DNA from: Bacteroidales bacterium
GTDB lineage: Bacteria; Bacteroidota; Bacteroidia; Bacteroidales; 4484-276
Direction: 5' to 3'
Assembly: GCA_014860585.1 (NCBI GenBank)
Contig: JACZJL010000045.1
Span: forward strand, 1-39,473
Length of the DNA: 39,473 nt
In this document: positions 1-7,520 of the stretch, one piece after another
Layout: each line of letters begins with the position of its first letter
Numbering within the stretch: position 1 is the first letter of the stretch
The notes under the pieces: model-generated
Database searches by the model: none
Seen by the model: only the letters and a program-made list of their open reading frames with translations
Told to the model about the DNA's origin: nothing
Position numbers and translations under genes: made by a program

Positions 1-873
1 GACCTGCTTAATGTTGAATCAAGCGGGATCACAGTAAAAAATCCTTTGTTCAAATATAGAATTGATGAGGCGCATCGCATAAGGTTGAGAAATCAGAAAT
101 TCATTGGTACAGTAGCAACCTCCTATGATTATATCGAAAAAATTTTCCAGATCCCATTTTTACTCAAACCCATCGATGACAAAGGAAAAGACCAGCTGAT
201 CGAATCCCAGCTCAATATAACAACCGGTAAACATGATTCTAAAATAGAAGATACCATCACTATTGAGCAACCAAAAAACATTGAGGTTGAAGAATCGAGT
301 AGTCAGTCGAAGAATCAGGTGAATAAAGTTTCTCCTGTACAAACCTCTTTACGACAAACTGTTATCACAAACGCTCAACCCAAAGTAAAACCTGTGCCTG
401 GCAAATCACAAAAGAATAAAGAAGCAACTAAACTAAGATCAGCATTGCTTGAGATATCCATTGATGAAGTCAGGTTTATGCAGGGCATTTCATTCCTGAT
501 AGGAGATACACCAAGAACGATCAAGCGGTATGTCAATATCTACAGGGTAATCCGTATTCATCCTAGATTTGCATTTGCCGACAGCAACGAGCTTGAGCAT
601 TATGCTGCCGCTATGGTACTCCTTGCCATGGTCACCGGAATGACTGATCAGTCTAAAGATTTTTTTGACAAATTACGGAACGACACTGTATCAGAAACAT
701 TTGGGCAGTTCCTCCAAACCTGGTTGGATGCTCCAGGTAACAGTGCACCCCTTCTGGTAACCCTGGTCGAATCATTGGATAAAGAAGAAGCCTTAAAAGA
801 TTTGAGCAATATTCACATCGATAAGTTTAAGATCAATCTCGACCTGGTTTCAAGGTTTACGTTCAGGAATTAG
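1..873 (+). CDS. KAP-family P-loop NTPase, C-terminal part (5' end outside window)
   Basis: The reading frame is open from the first base, so this is the last 290 residues of a longer protein. The first in-frame start-like codon (TTG at 46) is unlikely to be real. Two short stretches resemble the C-terminal half of KAP-type P-loop NTPases: YIEKIFQIPF near residue 45, and TPRTIKRYVNIYRVIR near residue 170, the conserved helix after the ATPase core. A Lys/Gln/Ser-rich, low-complexity linker (about residues 75-140) separates them. The Walker A and B motifs would lie upstream of the window. KAP NTPases are often membrane-associated and some occur in phage-defence systems, but nothing here shows the role of this one. 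The family call is by motif memory only. Confidence 0.6.
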   Translation, partial: DLLNVESSGITVKNPLFKYRIDEAHRIRLRNQKFIGTVATSYDYIEKIFQIPFLLKPIDDKGKDQLIESQLNITTGKHDSKIEDTITIEQPKNIEVEESSSQSKNQVNKVSPVQTSLRQTVITNAQPKVKPVPGKSQKNKEATKLRSALLEISIDEVRFMQGISFLIGDTPRTIKRYVNIYRVIRIHPRFAFADSNELEHYAAAMVLLAMVTGMTDQSKDFFDKLRNDTVSETFGQFLQTWLDAPGNSAPLLVTLVESLDKEEALKDLSNIHIDKFKINLDLVSRFTFRN

Positions 874-1271
874 TTGGAGGCTTCTCATAGCGTTGAACAT
901 AAAATCAAAAGATAACTTCCCGTGAGATAACAGGGAATATTTGGAAAAGGTGTAAAACCAGGTTTGTATTCCGAACGTAAAATCGGAATATGTTGTATGA
1001 CTCCTTTATTGACTCTGTATTCTGAAATGAGCCTCAAAATTTGATGATGTTCTGCACGAAATGATAAGCTTCTAAATTTAAGGAAGAAAACGAAATTTAT
1101 TCAGGCTATAACAGGTTGTCGGACACTCCCTCCTGGTAGGATAAGTTTTACGATAAGAATAGGTGTGACACACTCATCATTGACTTTGATCTGCGATACC
1201 TGATCGGAACTATGAATAGGATCAACTGCAGTCTGCCGTTGAAAATCCCTGATAAGGAACCGTTTTTTGGT
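874..1271. other. Non-coding gap, no gene seen
   Basis: About 400 bases between the NTPase gene and the transporter. Only short open frames occur, none with a recognisable product. A weak inverted repeat TTCCC/GGGAA (917-921 with 933-937) lies just after the NTPase stop but has no T tract, so I do not call it a terminator. Nothing else stands out. Confidence 0.5.
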
Positions 1272-1279
1272 TACATTTG
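1272..1279 (+). promoter_or_regulatory. -7 promoter box of the EamA transporter
   Basis: TACATTTG matches the Bacteroidetes -7 consensus TAnnTTTG and ends 17 bases before the ATG at 1297. No TTTG was found at the usual -33 spacing. Confidence 0.45.
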
Positions 1280-1296
1280 CCGCTTAATTTTAAACG

Positions 1297-2223
1297 ATGA
1301 AGCCGGAAAGAAAGAATTTTGTATTGGGCGCCTCTGCCGTAAGTTTAGCAGCTGTGTTGTGGGGTTTCGATGGTATTGTTCTTACACCGAGACTTTATAA
1401 TCTCGAGGTGAGTTATGTGGTTTTCATCTTGCATCTTTTTCCATTCCTGTTAATGAATTTCGTGCTTTACAGGGAATATCGCCACCTCCGGAATTTCACC
1501 GCATCCGACTTTACGATATTCCTGCTCATTGCCTTGTTTGGCGGTGCGTTTGGAACCCTTGCCATTGTCAAGGCACTCTTCCTGCTCAATTTCAACCACT
1601 TGTCCATTGTTGTTTTACTGCAAAAACTTCAACCCATATTTGCTATCCTGCTCGCAGTTATCTTTTTGGGTGAAAAAACCGGTAAAAATTTCCTGGTTTG
1701 GGCCGGGTTAGCCATGATTGGTGGTTATTTCCTCACCTTCGGGCTTGCTCTGCCCGATTTTGAAACCGGTGGGAATACGCTAAAAGCTTCTTTGCTGGCG
1801 CTGGTGGCCGCCTTTTCGTTTGGGAGTTCAACAGTATTTTCAAAAATGATACTCGGAAAATACAGTTTTGTTACCTCAGCATTTTACCGCTACGGCTTCA
1901 CCAGCCTGATCATGTTGATTATTATGCTTGGTTTTGGAGACTTTGGGCAATTTGCAGTAACCACGAAAATTAACTGGCTCTTTATTGCCATCATTTGCCT
2001 CACTACCGGAACCGGTACAATATTTCTGTATTATTACGGATTAAGGCAGGTTAAAGCCATCATGGCTACCATCAGCGAATTGATGTTTCCGGTCTCTGCA
2101 GTGATTTTTGACTATATTTTCAATGGAAGTCTTTTTACTCCTGTGCAGTGGATAAGTGCAGCAGTGATGATATTTGCAATCATCAAACTGAATATGAAAC
2201 CAGGAAAAGCTGCCAATCACTGA
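1297..2223 (+). CDS. EamA/DMT-family inner-membrane transporter
   Basis: This 308-residue, very hydrophobic protein has about ten membrane segments in two similar halves (about residues 8-140 and 160-300), the standard layout of drug/metabolite transporters with two EamA domains. Visible family features are the early helix with LAAVLWGFDGIVLTPRL, the end-of-first-half pattern PIFAILLAVIFLGEK, and the matching second-half SELMFPVSAVIFDYIFNG. Members export or import small metabolites, but the substrate cannot be read from sequence. The ATG at 1297 follows a good -7 box; an alternative frame opening at 1212 overlaps it out of frame and is not credible. The gene stands alone, with tRNA-Leu immediately downstream. 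Confidence 0.85.
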   Translation: MKPERKNFVLGASAVSLAAVLWGFDGIVLTPRLYNLEVSYVVFILHLFPFLLMNFVLYREYRHLRNFTASDFTIFLLIALFGGAFGTLAIVKALFLLNFNHLSIVVLLQKLQPIFAILLAVIFLGEKTGKNFLVWAGLAMIGGYFLTFGLALPDFETGGNTLKASLLALVAAFSFGSSTVFSKMILGKYSFVTSAFYRYGFTSLIMLIIMLGFGDFGQFAVTTKINWLFIAIICLTTGTGTIFLYYYGLRQVKAIMATISELMFPVSAVIFDYIFNGSLFTPVQWISAAVMIFAIIKLNMKPGKAANH

Positions 2224-2253
2224 AGAAGCTTCAAACTTTTTTTCCCGGATAGA

Positions 2254-2282
2254 TTTGACCAAAAGAGAAAGATATATCTTTG
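2254..2282 (+). promoter_or_regulatory. Promoter of tRNA-Leu
   Basis: TTTG (2254-2257), 17 bases, then TATCTTTG (2275-2282): a full match to the Bacteroidetes -33/-7 layout. The -7 box ends 13 bases before the first tRNA base, so the 5' leader would be very short. Confidence 0.65.
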
Positions 2283-2295
2283 CCGCCTCAATTTT

Positions 2296-2377
2296 GCGGA
2301 TGTGGCGGAATTGGTAGACGCGCCAGACTTAGGATCTGGTGCCGGAAGGCGTGGGGGTTCGAGTCCCTTCATCCGCA
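2296..2377 (+). tRNA. tRNA-Leu, anticodon UAG
   Basis: An 82-base class II tRNA. Acceptor arm GCGGATG (2296-2302) pairs with CATCCGC (2370-2376), with A2377 as discriminator. The anticodon stem CCAGA/TCTGG encloses loop CTTAGGA, giving anticodon UAG, which reads CUA/CUG-type leucine codons. A long variable arm and the T loop GTTCGAG are present, as expected for leucine tRNAs. CCA is not encoded (CAA follows), so the 3' end must be added by the CCA enzyme. Confidence 0.95.
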
Positions 2378-2384
2378 CAAATTA

Positions 2385-2463
2385 AAAAGAGGCTCTCTCC
2401 TAAGTCTTTAAAAACGATTTTCAACTTTCGTTGGAAATCCAGACTCCTGAGATAGCCTCTTTT
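2385..2463. terminator. Two-tier palindrome, likely bidirectional terminator
   Basis: Outer arms 2385-2407 and 2441-2463 pair imperfectly (about 19 of 24 positions). Inside them a second hairpin pairs GATTTTCAAC (2416-2425) with GTTGGAAATC (2430-2439) around a TTTC loop. A run of T follows the right arm on the plus strand, and a run of A precedes the left arm, so it can stop transcripts from tRNA-Leu and from the convergent thioredoxin gene. Confidence 0.55.
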
Positions 2464-2485
2464 GCTTCTCAATCAAACCAATCCA

Positions 2486-2860
2486 TTAATTTTTGCTGGC
2501 GCTGCTTTTGCTTTTCAGGAGCACGTCGTCAATCACCTGCTTAAGCGTGTTCTTGGGCAATGCACCCTGTGCCATCTGCGGCTGCTCATTTTTTGGGCAG
2601 AAGAGCAGGGAGGGAATGCTGCGGATTCCGAAAACAGCCGATAATTCCTGTTGTTCTTCAGTATCCACCTTGTAAATATTGATCTTCCCTTCGTATTCCT
2701 TTGAAAGTTCTTCAAGCACCGGTGCAACCATCTTGCAGGGGCCACACCAGTCGGCGTAAAAATCTATCAGACAAGGGAGTTCACCCTCGAATTTCCATTC
2801 TTTGTTTTGCTCATAATTAAAAACCTTCAACATGAAGGTGTCTTTGGTTAAATGTTCCAT
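2486..2860 (-). CDS. trxA: Thioredoxin (cytoplasmic)
   Basis: A 124-residue thioredoxin with the canonical active site WCGPCK (Cys39, Cys42), the preceding DFYADW strand, and the cis-proline region RSIPSLLF. It would reduce protein disulphides in the cytoplasm using thioredoxin reductase; there is no signal peptide. I chose the ATG at 2860. A TTG at 2893 would add eleven residues, but the ATG gives the usual start of a cytosolic thioredoxin (MEHLTKDTF). It lies 40 bases downstream of a lipoprotein thioredoxin on the same strand, so the two are probably co-transcribed. The two share extended similarity (LTKETF/LTKDTF, KIKIYKIDT/KINIYKVDT), suggesting gene duplication. The C-terminal extension after the thioredoxin fold is short and Ser/Lys-rich. 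Confidence 0.9.
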   Translation of the reverse strand: MEHLTKDTFMLKVFNYEQNKEWKFEGELPCLIDFYADWCGPCKMVAPVLEELSKEYEGKINIYKVDTEEQQELSAVFGIRSIPSLLFCPKNEQPQMAQGALPKNTLKQVIDDVLLKSKSSASKN

Positions 2861-2900
2861 GTGTTTATTTTGTTTTGTGTTAATTCGACTCAATACTTAA

Positions 2901-3377
2901 TTATTTCTTTAAGAGGACTTCATCAATGATCCTGGTGAATGTCTCTTTATCTTTCAACCCTTTGTCCATTTGTGGCTGACCTTCCATAGGAATATAAAGA
3001 AATGCAGGGATGCTCTGCACCTGGAAAACACCGGCGAGTTCACGTTCGACCTGGGTGTCTATCTTGTAAATCTTGATTTTTCCATCGTACTCCACCGAAA
3101 GCTCGTCGAGAATGGGAGCCACCATACGGCAAGGACGACACCAGTCAGCATAGAAATCAATGATAGCCGGTTCTTTGCCTTCATAAACCCAGGTTTGCGG
3201 GTTCTTCTCGTAATCCCAAATCTTTTGTTTGAAGGTCTCCTTTGTAAGGTATTCAATTTTTACGCTGGTTTTGTCATCAGGTGAATTACCTGCGCCGTTA
3301 CCCGAAGTAGAGTTACAACCATAAGCAGCTAATGCAACAAAGGTCACAATGAGCAATAAGGAACTGATTTTTTTCAT
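2901..3377 (-). CDS. Thioredoxin-fold lipoprotein with WCRPCR active site
   Basis: A 158-residue protein with a type II signal peptide: Lys-Lys start, hydrophobic stretch, and lipobox LAAYGC with Cys21 as the likely lipidated residue. A flexible Gly/Asn/Ser linker (about residues 22-36) leads into a complete thioredoxin domain. The active site reads WCRPCR (Cys80, Cys83) instead of WCGPCK. The cis-proline segment QSIPAFLY is intact. It is therefore probably a membrane-anchored periplasmic thiol-disulphide protein. The Arg between the cysteines should shift redox potential or partner choice relative to the neighbouring TrxA. First gene of a probable two-gene operon with the downstream thioredoxin. 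Function as reductase versus oxidase is not decidable from sequence. Confidence 0.85.
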   Translation of the reverse strand: MKKISSLLLIVTFVALAAYGCNSTSGNGAGNSPDDKTSVKIEYLTKETFKQKIWDYEKNPQTWVYEGKEPAIIDFYADWCRPCRMVAPILDELSVEYDGKIKIYKIDTQVERELAGVFQVQSIPAFLYIPMEGQPQMDKGLKDKETFTRIIDEVLLKK

Positions 3378-3423
3378 GTTTTATCGTGTTAAATGGTTAA
3401 TTGTTCTGTCTTAATTCCGGCTG

Positions 3424-3431
3424 CAAAAATA
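3424..3431 (-). promoter_or_regulatory. -7 promoter box of the thioredoxin operon
   Basis: On the minus strand this reads TATTTTTG, a match to TAnnTTTG, 47 bases upstream of the lipoprotein ATG. No clear TTTG at -33. Confidence 0.4.
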
Positions 3432-3555
3432 ATATCTTTTTTTATTTTAAATCGTTTAAGTATCACCTTTTAACTATTTTTGCAAAATAAAGTTCATTCA
3501 GGTTTTTGCATGATCTTGTTTTTTTTACTTAAGTTGTTTAAAAATAGCCATTTAT

Positions 3556-3960
3556 ATGAAAGATATCTTTTCACAATTAAAACAGGTAGAGTTTGAATCC
3601 ATCTTCTCGGAGGATGAAAAATGCCTTGAATTTCTTGCCACGGAGAAATGGAAAGATGGCTATGTGTGCCGTAAATGTGGTCATACAAACTATTGCCAGG
3701 GTAAAACTCCTTTTTCACGCCGATGTACACGGTGTAAAACGGATGAATCAGCTACTGCACACACAATTTTTCATCGGTGCAAAATTCCACTTCACGAGGC
3801 TTTTAAGATTGCTTACCTGGTATGCGGACAGCCTGAAATTTCATCATACGACCTTTCCCGAACAATAGAAATACGCCAGATGACATGCTGGAAATTCAAG
3901 AAAAAGATTTCGGAATGCGTTGCTAAACAGGGTTTTTTGAACATGGTTGAAAATCAATAA
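3556..3960 (+). CDS. Stand-alone IS1595-type transposase zinc-ribbon protein
   Basis: This 134-residue protein resembles the N-terminal zinc-ribbon domain of IS1595-family transposases. Residues about 35-62 contain two metal-binding CxxC pairs (VCRKCGHTNYC and RRCTRCK). After them comes the typical stretch ATAHTIFHRCKIPLHEAFKIAYLV and a helical segment that would normally lead into the DDE catalytic domain. That domain is absent: the frame stops and the next gene starts within 100 bases. I see no terminal inverted repeats. It may be a decayed transposase, or one of the short proteins of this type that seem to persist in Bacteroidetes as independent genes, perhaps DNA-binding. The ATG at 3556 gives a plausible N-terminus (MKDIFSQLKQVEFESIF). 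Confidence 0.7.
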   Translation: MKDIFSQLKQVEFESIFSEDEKCLEFLATEKWKDGYVCRKCGHTNYCQGKTPFSRRCTRCKTDESATAHTIFHRCKIPLHEAFKIAYLVCGQPEISSYDLSRTIEIRQMTCWKFKKKISECVAKQGFLNMVENQ

Positions 3961-4026
3961 TTGTTTGGCGCCAGAAAATTCTAATCGAAGGGATATAAAT
4001 TTTTACCACCGGTTTGAAAATATCCT

Positions 4027-4034
4027 TAGCTTTG
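4027..4034 (+). promoter_or_regulatory. Possible -7 box of the GH31 gene
   Basis: TAGCTTTG matches TAnnTTTG and lies 14 bases before the ATG at 4049, which supports a start at 4049 or 4058 rather than further upstream. No good -33 TTTG at the usual spacing. Confidence 0.35.
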
Positions 4035-4048
4035 TTTCTCATTTAAAT

Positions 4049-7000
4049 ATGGAATCGATGAGAACGTTTCAGCTCTTTTTCAAATCTTTGTTTGTTGGTC
4101 TTTTTTTCTGTCTTCCGGTATTATTGGTTGGTCAATACTCCCTCGACTTTAATGGTGGAACAGATTATGTTTTGCTGAATGGCGCCGACATTGCTCCACC
4201 CTGGAGTGTGGAAGTGATGGTGAACAAGAACGAAACCGACAATTACCAGCACCTGCTCACGGGAAATGACGGCAATAGTGGCATCCGGATCGAGCAGTAC
4301 TGGGGTACGAAAGTAGGTTTTACCCATTCGGGAGTTATGGACTGGTATTTCAATTATATCTGTCCTATCGGGCAATGGGTGGCATTGGCCATCACCAACA
4401 ATGGTACTTCAACAAAGCTTTATGTCAACGGGATGTTAAACAGCACGGTGAGCGCTTCCATCAATTTTCCGATGCGATGGATCAGTAAAAATACAACCGA
4501 TGCATCGCTGAAAGCTAAGATTGACGAACTGAGGATCTGGAATATCGTGCTCAGCGATGCTGTTATTCAGCAGTATGCCGGGCAGCCTGTTGACCCCTCA
4601 CATCCCAACTATGACGACCTGCGGCATTATTACAAGTTCGACGAGGGCAGCGGAAATACCTGTTATGACTCTAAAGGAACTTTACACGGAACTATTTTTG
4701 GGCCGGTTTACTATATTGACACCGACCACGACGCCGGTATCAGCAAGTTGGTAGCCCCTGAAACCACACCCGATAATTATTCATGGGCAGAGCCGCTGAT
4801 TGTAAGGGTCAAGAATTTTGGTTCACAGCCTATTAATGAAGACTTTGATGTGACCTACACGATCCAGGGGATTGCCGGCGAAACGGTGACAGTAACTGCC
4901 GGAACAACACCGTTACCCTCAAATCAGTCAGTTGATGTGGAGTTTATGCCCATCAATATGAATGCATCAGGGTCATACAACTTTAAATTTTACACATCAC
5001 TGGCCAATGATGAAAACAACAACAACGACACGCTAACCAAAACGCTGGTCAGCAATTCTACAGTGATAGGACAAATTACAGCTTTCTCTGCTGATACTTG
5101 CACTGCCCTGATCACCTGTGGCGCCGCTAAAGTAAGGGTGATATTTTACAAAGATGATATGTTTCGTATCTGGCTGGCGCCAAACGGAAATTTTTTAAAC
5201 CCGGCAGGAAATCACATTGTAGCAGATTATGATTTCCCTTTAATCACCATCAATTGGACAGATGAGGGAAGCTACTATAAAATTACAACGGAAGAACTGA
5301 CGCTCAGGGCTTACAAAAACCCATTGAGATTTGAGCTTTACCGAAACGATAATACTACCGGAATCTGGAAAGAATCTCACGGGCTGGATTTTGGAACCCG
5401 GACTTTTCAATACCTCGAGACGGATGAAAATGAATATTTCTATGGTGGTGGGATGCAGAACGGTTATTTTTCGCACAAGGGAACCAAAATCAAAATTTCC
5501 AAAGAGATTACCCATTGGGACGATGGCGCTGTACCCAACCCGGTTCCGTTTTACATGAGCACAAACGGCTATGGTGCTTTCAGAAATACTTTCAGCCCGG
5601 GAGAATATGATTTCAAAGGAGCTGAGTATATCGGTGCTTCACACACTGAATATCGGTTTGACTGCTTTTATTTTTATGGTCCATTGCTGAAAGAAATCCT
5701 GTATGGCTATACTGAGCTCACAGGCCGCCCTACGCTGATCCCGAGGTGGGGTCTTGAATTGGGCGATGCCGATTGTTACAACGTGAACGGACAGACCACC
5801 CCGGATGTAATTGAACTTGTAGCCGAGCCGTACCGGAATAACGACCTGCCAGGAGGATGGATTCTGCCAAACGATGGTTATGGTTGTGGTTATACCGATT
5901 TGCCCGTTCTAGTTTCGGAACTTCATGACCTGGGATTCTGGACAGGACTGTGGACAGAAAACGGTGTTGGACAGATTGCCTGGGAAGTAGGAACTGCCGG
6001 CACAAGAGCCTGTAAACTCGATGTAGCCTGGGTTGGTTCCGGTTATCTGAATGCTCTGAATGCCTGTAAAAGTGCTTACGACGGCATCGAATCGAACAGC
6101 GATCACCGGGCTTTTGTCTGGTCAGTGTGTGGATGGGCTGGTACGCAGCGCTACTCAGTGGTTTGGTCTGGAGATCAATCCGGTAATTATGAATACATCC
6201 GTTTTCATATCCCTACTTTTACGGGCAGTGGGTTGTCGGGTTACAATTATGCTTCGAGTGATGTGGACGGCATCTTTGGTGGCAGTGGCCCAAGCTATAC
6301 ACGTGATCTGCAATGGAAAACCTTTATCCCTGTGACTTACTGTATGTCGGGCTGGGCTGCCAGCGATAAACATCCCTGGAATTATGGCACAAACATCACC
6401 AATATCAACAGGACTTATCTGAAATTGAAAATGAGGCTTACTCCTTATATTTACACCTACTGCAATGAAGCCTGGGAGACAGGCACACCCATGGTAAGAG
6501 CCATGATTCTTGAGTTTCCCGACGACCCTGTTACACGTGATCAAACCACACAATATCAGTTCATGAGCGGCGAATGGTTGCTTGTGGCGCCTGTTTTCAA
6601 ACCACAACTGATTCGTGACAGCATCTATTTCCCGGCCGGAAAATGGATTGATTACTGGGACGGAATTGTTTTTTTAGGGCCATTGACTTTAAACGGCTAT
6701 TCAGCTCCTCTGGATAAGCTCCCTGTTTTTGTGAAAGCAGGAGCCATTATCCCAATGTATCCCGAAATGCTTTATGATAACCAATACCCGAAAGACCCGG
6801 TCACATTTGATGTTTACCCTAATGGGTATTCCGGTTTCGAATTGTATGAGGACGATGGTCTTACCAGACAACATAGGGAAGGCGCATTTGCGAAAACGTT
6901 GATCGAATGTGAAGGGCCGGCATTCGGAAGTGGGGGAGAGGTGACCATCACTGTTAACGAAAGCATAGGAAATTATGAAGGCATGCCAATATTTCGTTCA

Positions 7001-7474
7001 AATTTATTTGAGGTTCATCTTCACTCAAAACCGGATGGTGTGTTGCTGAATGAAACAACCCTGGTGGAATACCCAACCCTTGAAGCATTGCAGCAAGCTG
7101 AAGATGGCTGGTTTTATGATCCGGCGGACAGGCTGGGCATTGTCCATGTAAAAACTCAATCTTTACCCTTGAATGCTGCATTTCAGATAAAGCTCCTGTC
7201 TTTAACTTCCACACCGGATCAGAATGAAGGAAATTCAATACGTTTCTTTCCTAATCCAACCACCGGAAAGGTTTCAATCAGTGTTGGAGATGACCGCATT
7301 TTGGGTGTAAATGTTTACGATCTAAACGGAAAACTGATTACTCAAAAATTCAGTCATCTCCTCAATGGACACATTTCAACGATTGATTTATCCGGTCAAC
7401 CCGATGGGATTTACTATGTCGAGGTAAGGACTGATCATGGATGGGTGAGCCGAAAAGTAAGTTTGGTGCGATAA
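4049..7474 (+). CDS. Secreted GH31 glycosidase with LamG-like and T9SS tail domains
   Basis: About 1,141 residues. An upstream in-frame ATG at 3947 lies inside the previous gene. The ATG at 4049, or at 4058 immediately before the signal peptide (MRTFQLFFKSLFVGLFF...), is more likely. Order: signal peptide (1-29); LamG/concanavalin-like domain (about 31-225); CARDB/Ig-like spacer (about 238-340); GH31 N-domain and barrel (about 350-900); GH31 distal beta region with YEDDG near 930; T9SS sorting tail from about 1064 (FFPNPTTGKVSIS). The nucleophile is probably Asp658 in KLDVAWVG and the acid/base Asp709 in VWSGDQSG, with SSDVDGIFGG after it. GH31 enzymes cleave or transfer alpha-glucosyl, or sometimes alpha-xylosyl, groups. 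The KLDVAW form departs from the common DMNE and is reminiscent of glucosyltransferase-like members. Likely cell-surface or secreted; substrate unknown. Confidence 0.85.
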   Translation: MESMRTFQLFFKSLFVGLFFCLPVLLVGQYSLDFNGGTDYVLLNGADIAPPWSVEVMVNKNETDNYQHLLTGNDGNSGIRIEQYWGTKVGFTHSGVMDWYFNYICPIGQWVALAITNNGTSTKLYVNGMLNSTVSASINFPMRWISKNTTDASLKAKIDELRIWNIVLSDAVIQQYAGQPVDPSHPNYDDLRHYYKFDEGSGNTCYDSKGTLHGTIFGPVYYIDTDHDAGISKLVAPETTPDNYSWAEPLIVRVKNFGSQPINEDFDVTYTIQGIAGETVTVTAGTTPLPSNQSVDVEFMPINMNASGSYNFKFYTSLANDENNNNDTLTKTLVSNSTVIGQITAFSADTCTALITCGAAKVRVIFYKDDMFRIWLAPNGNFLNPAGNHIVADYDFPLITINWTDEGSYYKITTEELTLRAYKNPLRFELYRNDNTTGIWKESHGLDFGTRTFQYLETDENEYFYGGGMQNGYFSHKGTKIKISKEITHWDDGAVPNPVPFYMSTNGYGAFRNTFSPGEYDFKGAEYIGASHTEYRFDCFYFYGPLLKEILYGYTELTGRPTLIPRWGLELGDADCYNVNGQTTPDVIELVAEPYRNNDLPGGWILPNDGYGCGYTDLPVLVSELHDLGFWTGLWTENGVGQIAWEVGTAGTRACKLDVAWVGSGYLNALNACKSAYDGIESNSDHRAFVWSVCGWAGTQRYSVVWSGDQSGNYEYIRFHIPTFTGSGLSGYNYASSDVDGIFGGSGPSYTRDLQWKTFIPVTYCMSGWAASDKHPWNYGTNITNINRTYLKLKMRLTPYIYTYCNEAWETGTPMVRAMILEFPDDPVTRDQTTQYQFMSGEWLLVAPVFKPQLIRDSIYFPAGKWIDYWDGIVFLGPLTLNGYSAPLDKLPVFVKAGAIIPMYPEMLYDNQYPKDPVTFDVYPNGYSGFELYEDDGLTRQHREGAFAKTLIECEGPAFGSGGEVTITVNESIGNYEGMPIFRSNLFEVHLHSKPDGVLLNETTLVEYPTLEALQQAEDGWFYDPADRLGIVHVKTQSLPLNAAFQIKLLSLTSTPDQNEGNSIRFFPNPTTGKVSISVGDDRILGVNVYDLNGKLITQKFSHLLNGHISTIDLSGQPDGIYYVEVRTDHGWVSRKVSLVR

Positions 7475-7477
7475 TGA

Positions 7478-7511
7478 AAATGAGTGGTTAAGTATTACCC
7501 ACTGCTCATTT
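7478..7511. terminator. Weak hairpin between convergent genes
   Basis: AAATGAG (7478-7484) pairs with CTCATTT (7505-7511), with further TGG/CCA pairing inside. It sits between the convergent GH31 gene and mtaB. T tracts are short, so the call is tentative. Confidence 0.35.
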
Positions 7512-7520
7512 CAAACCCAT

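Noticed and set aside
6155-6607. A 150-codon open frame antisense to the GH31 gene
   Set aside because: It lies opposite the strongest part of the GH31 catalytic domain and its translation has no recognisable features. It is a shadow of codon usage on the other strand.
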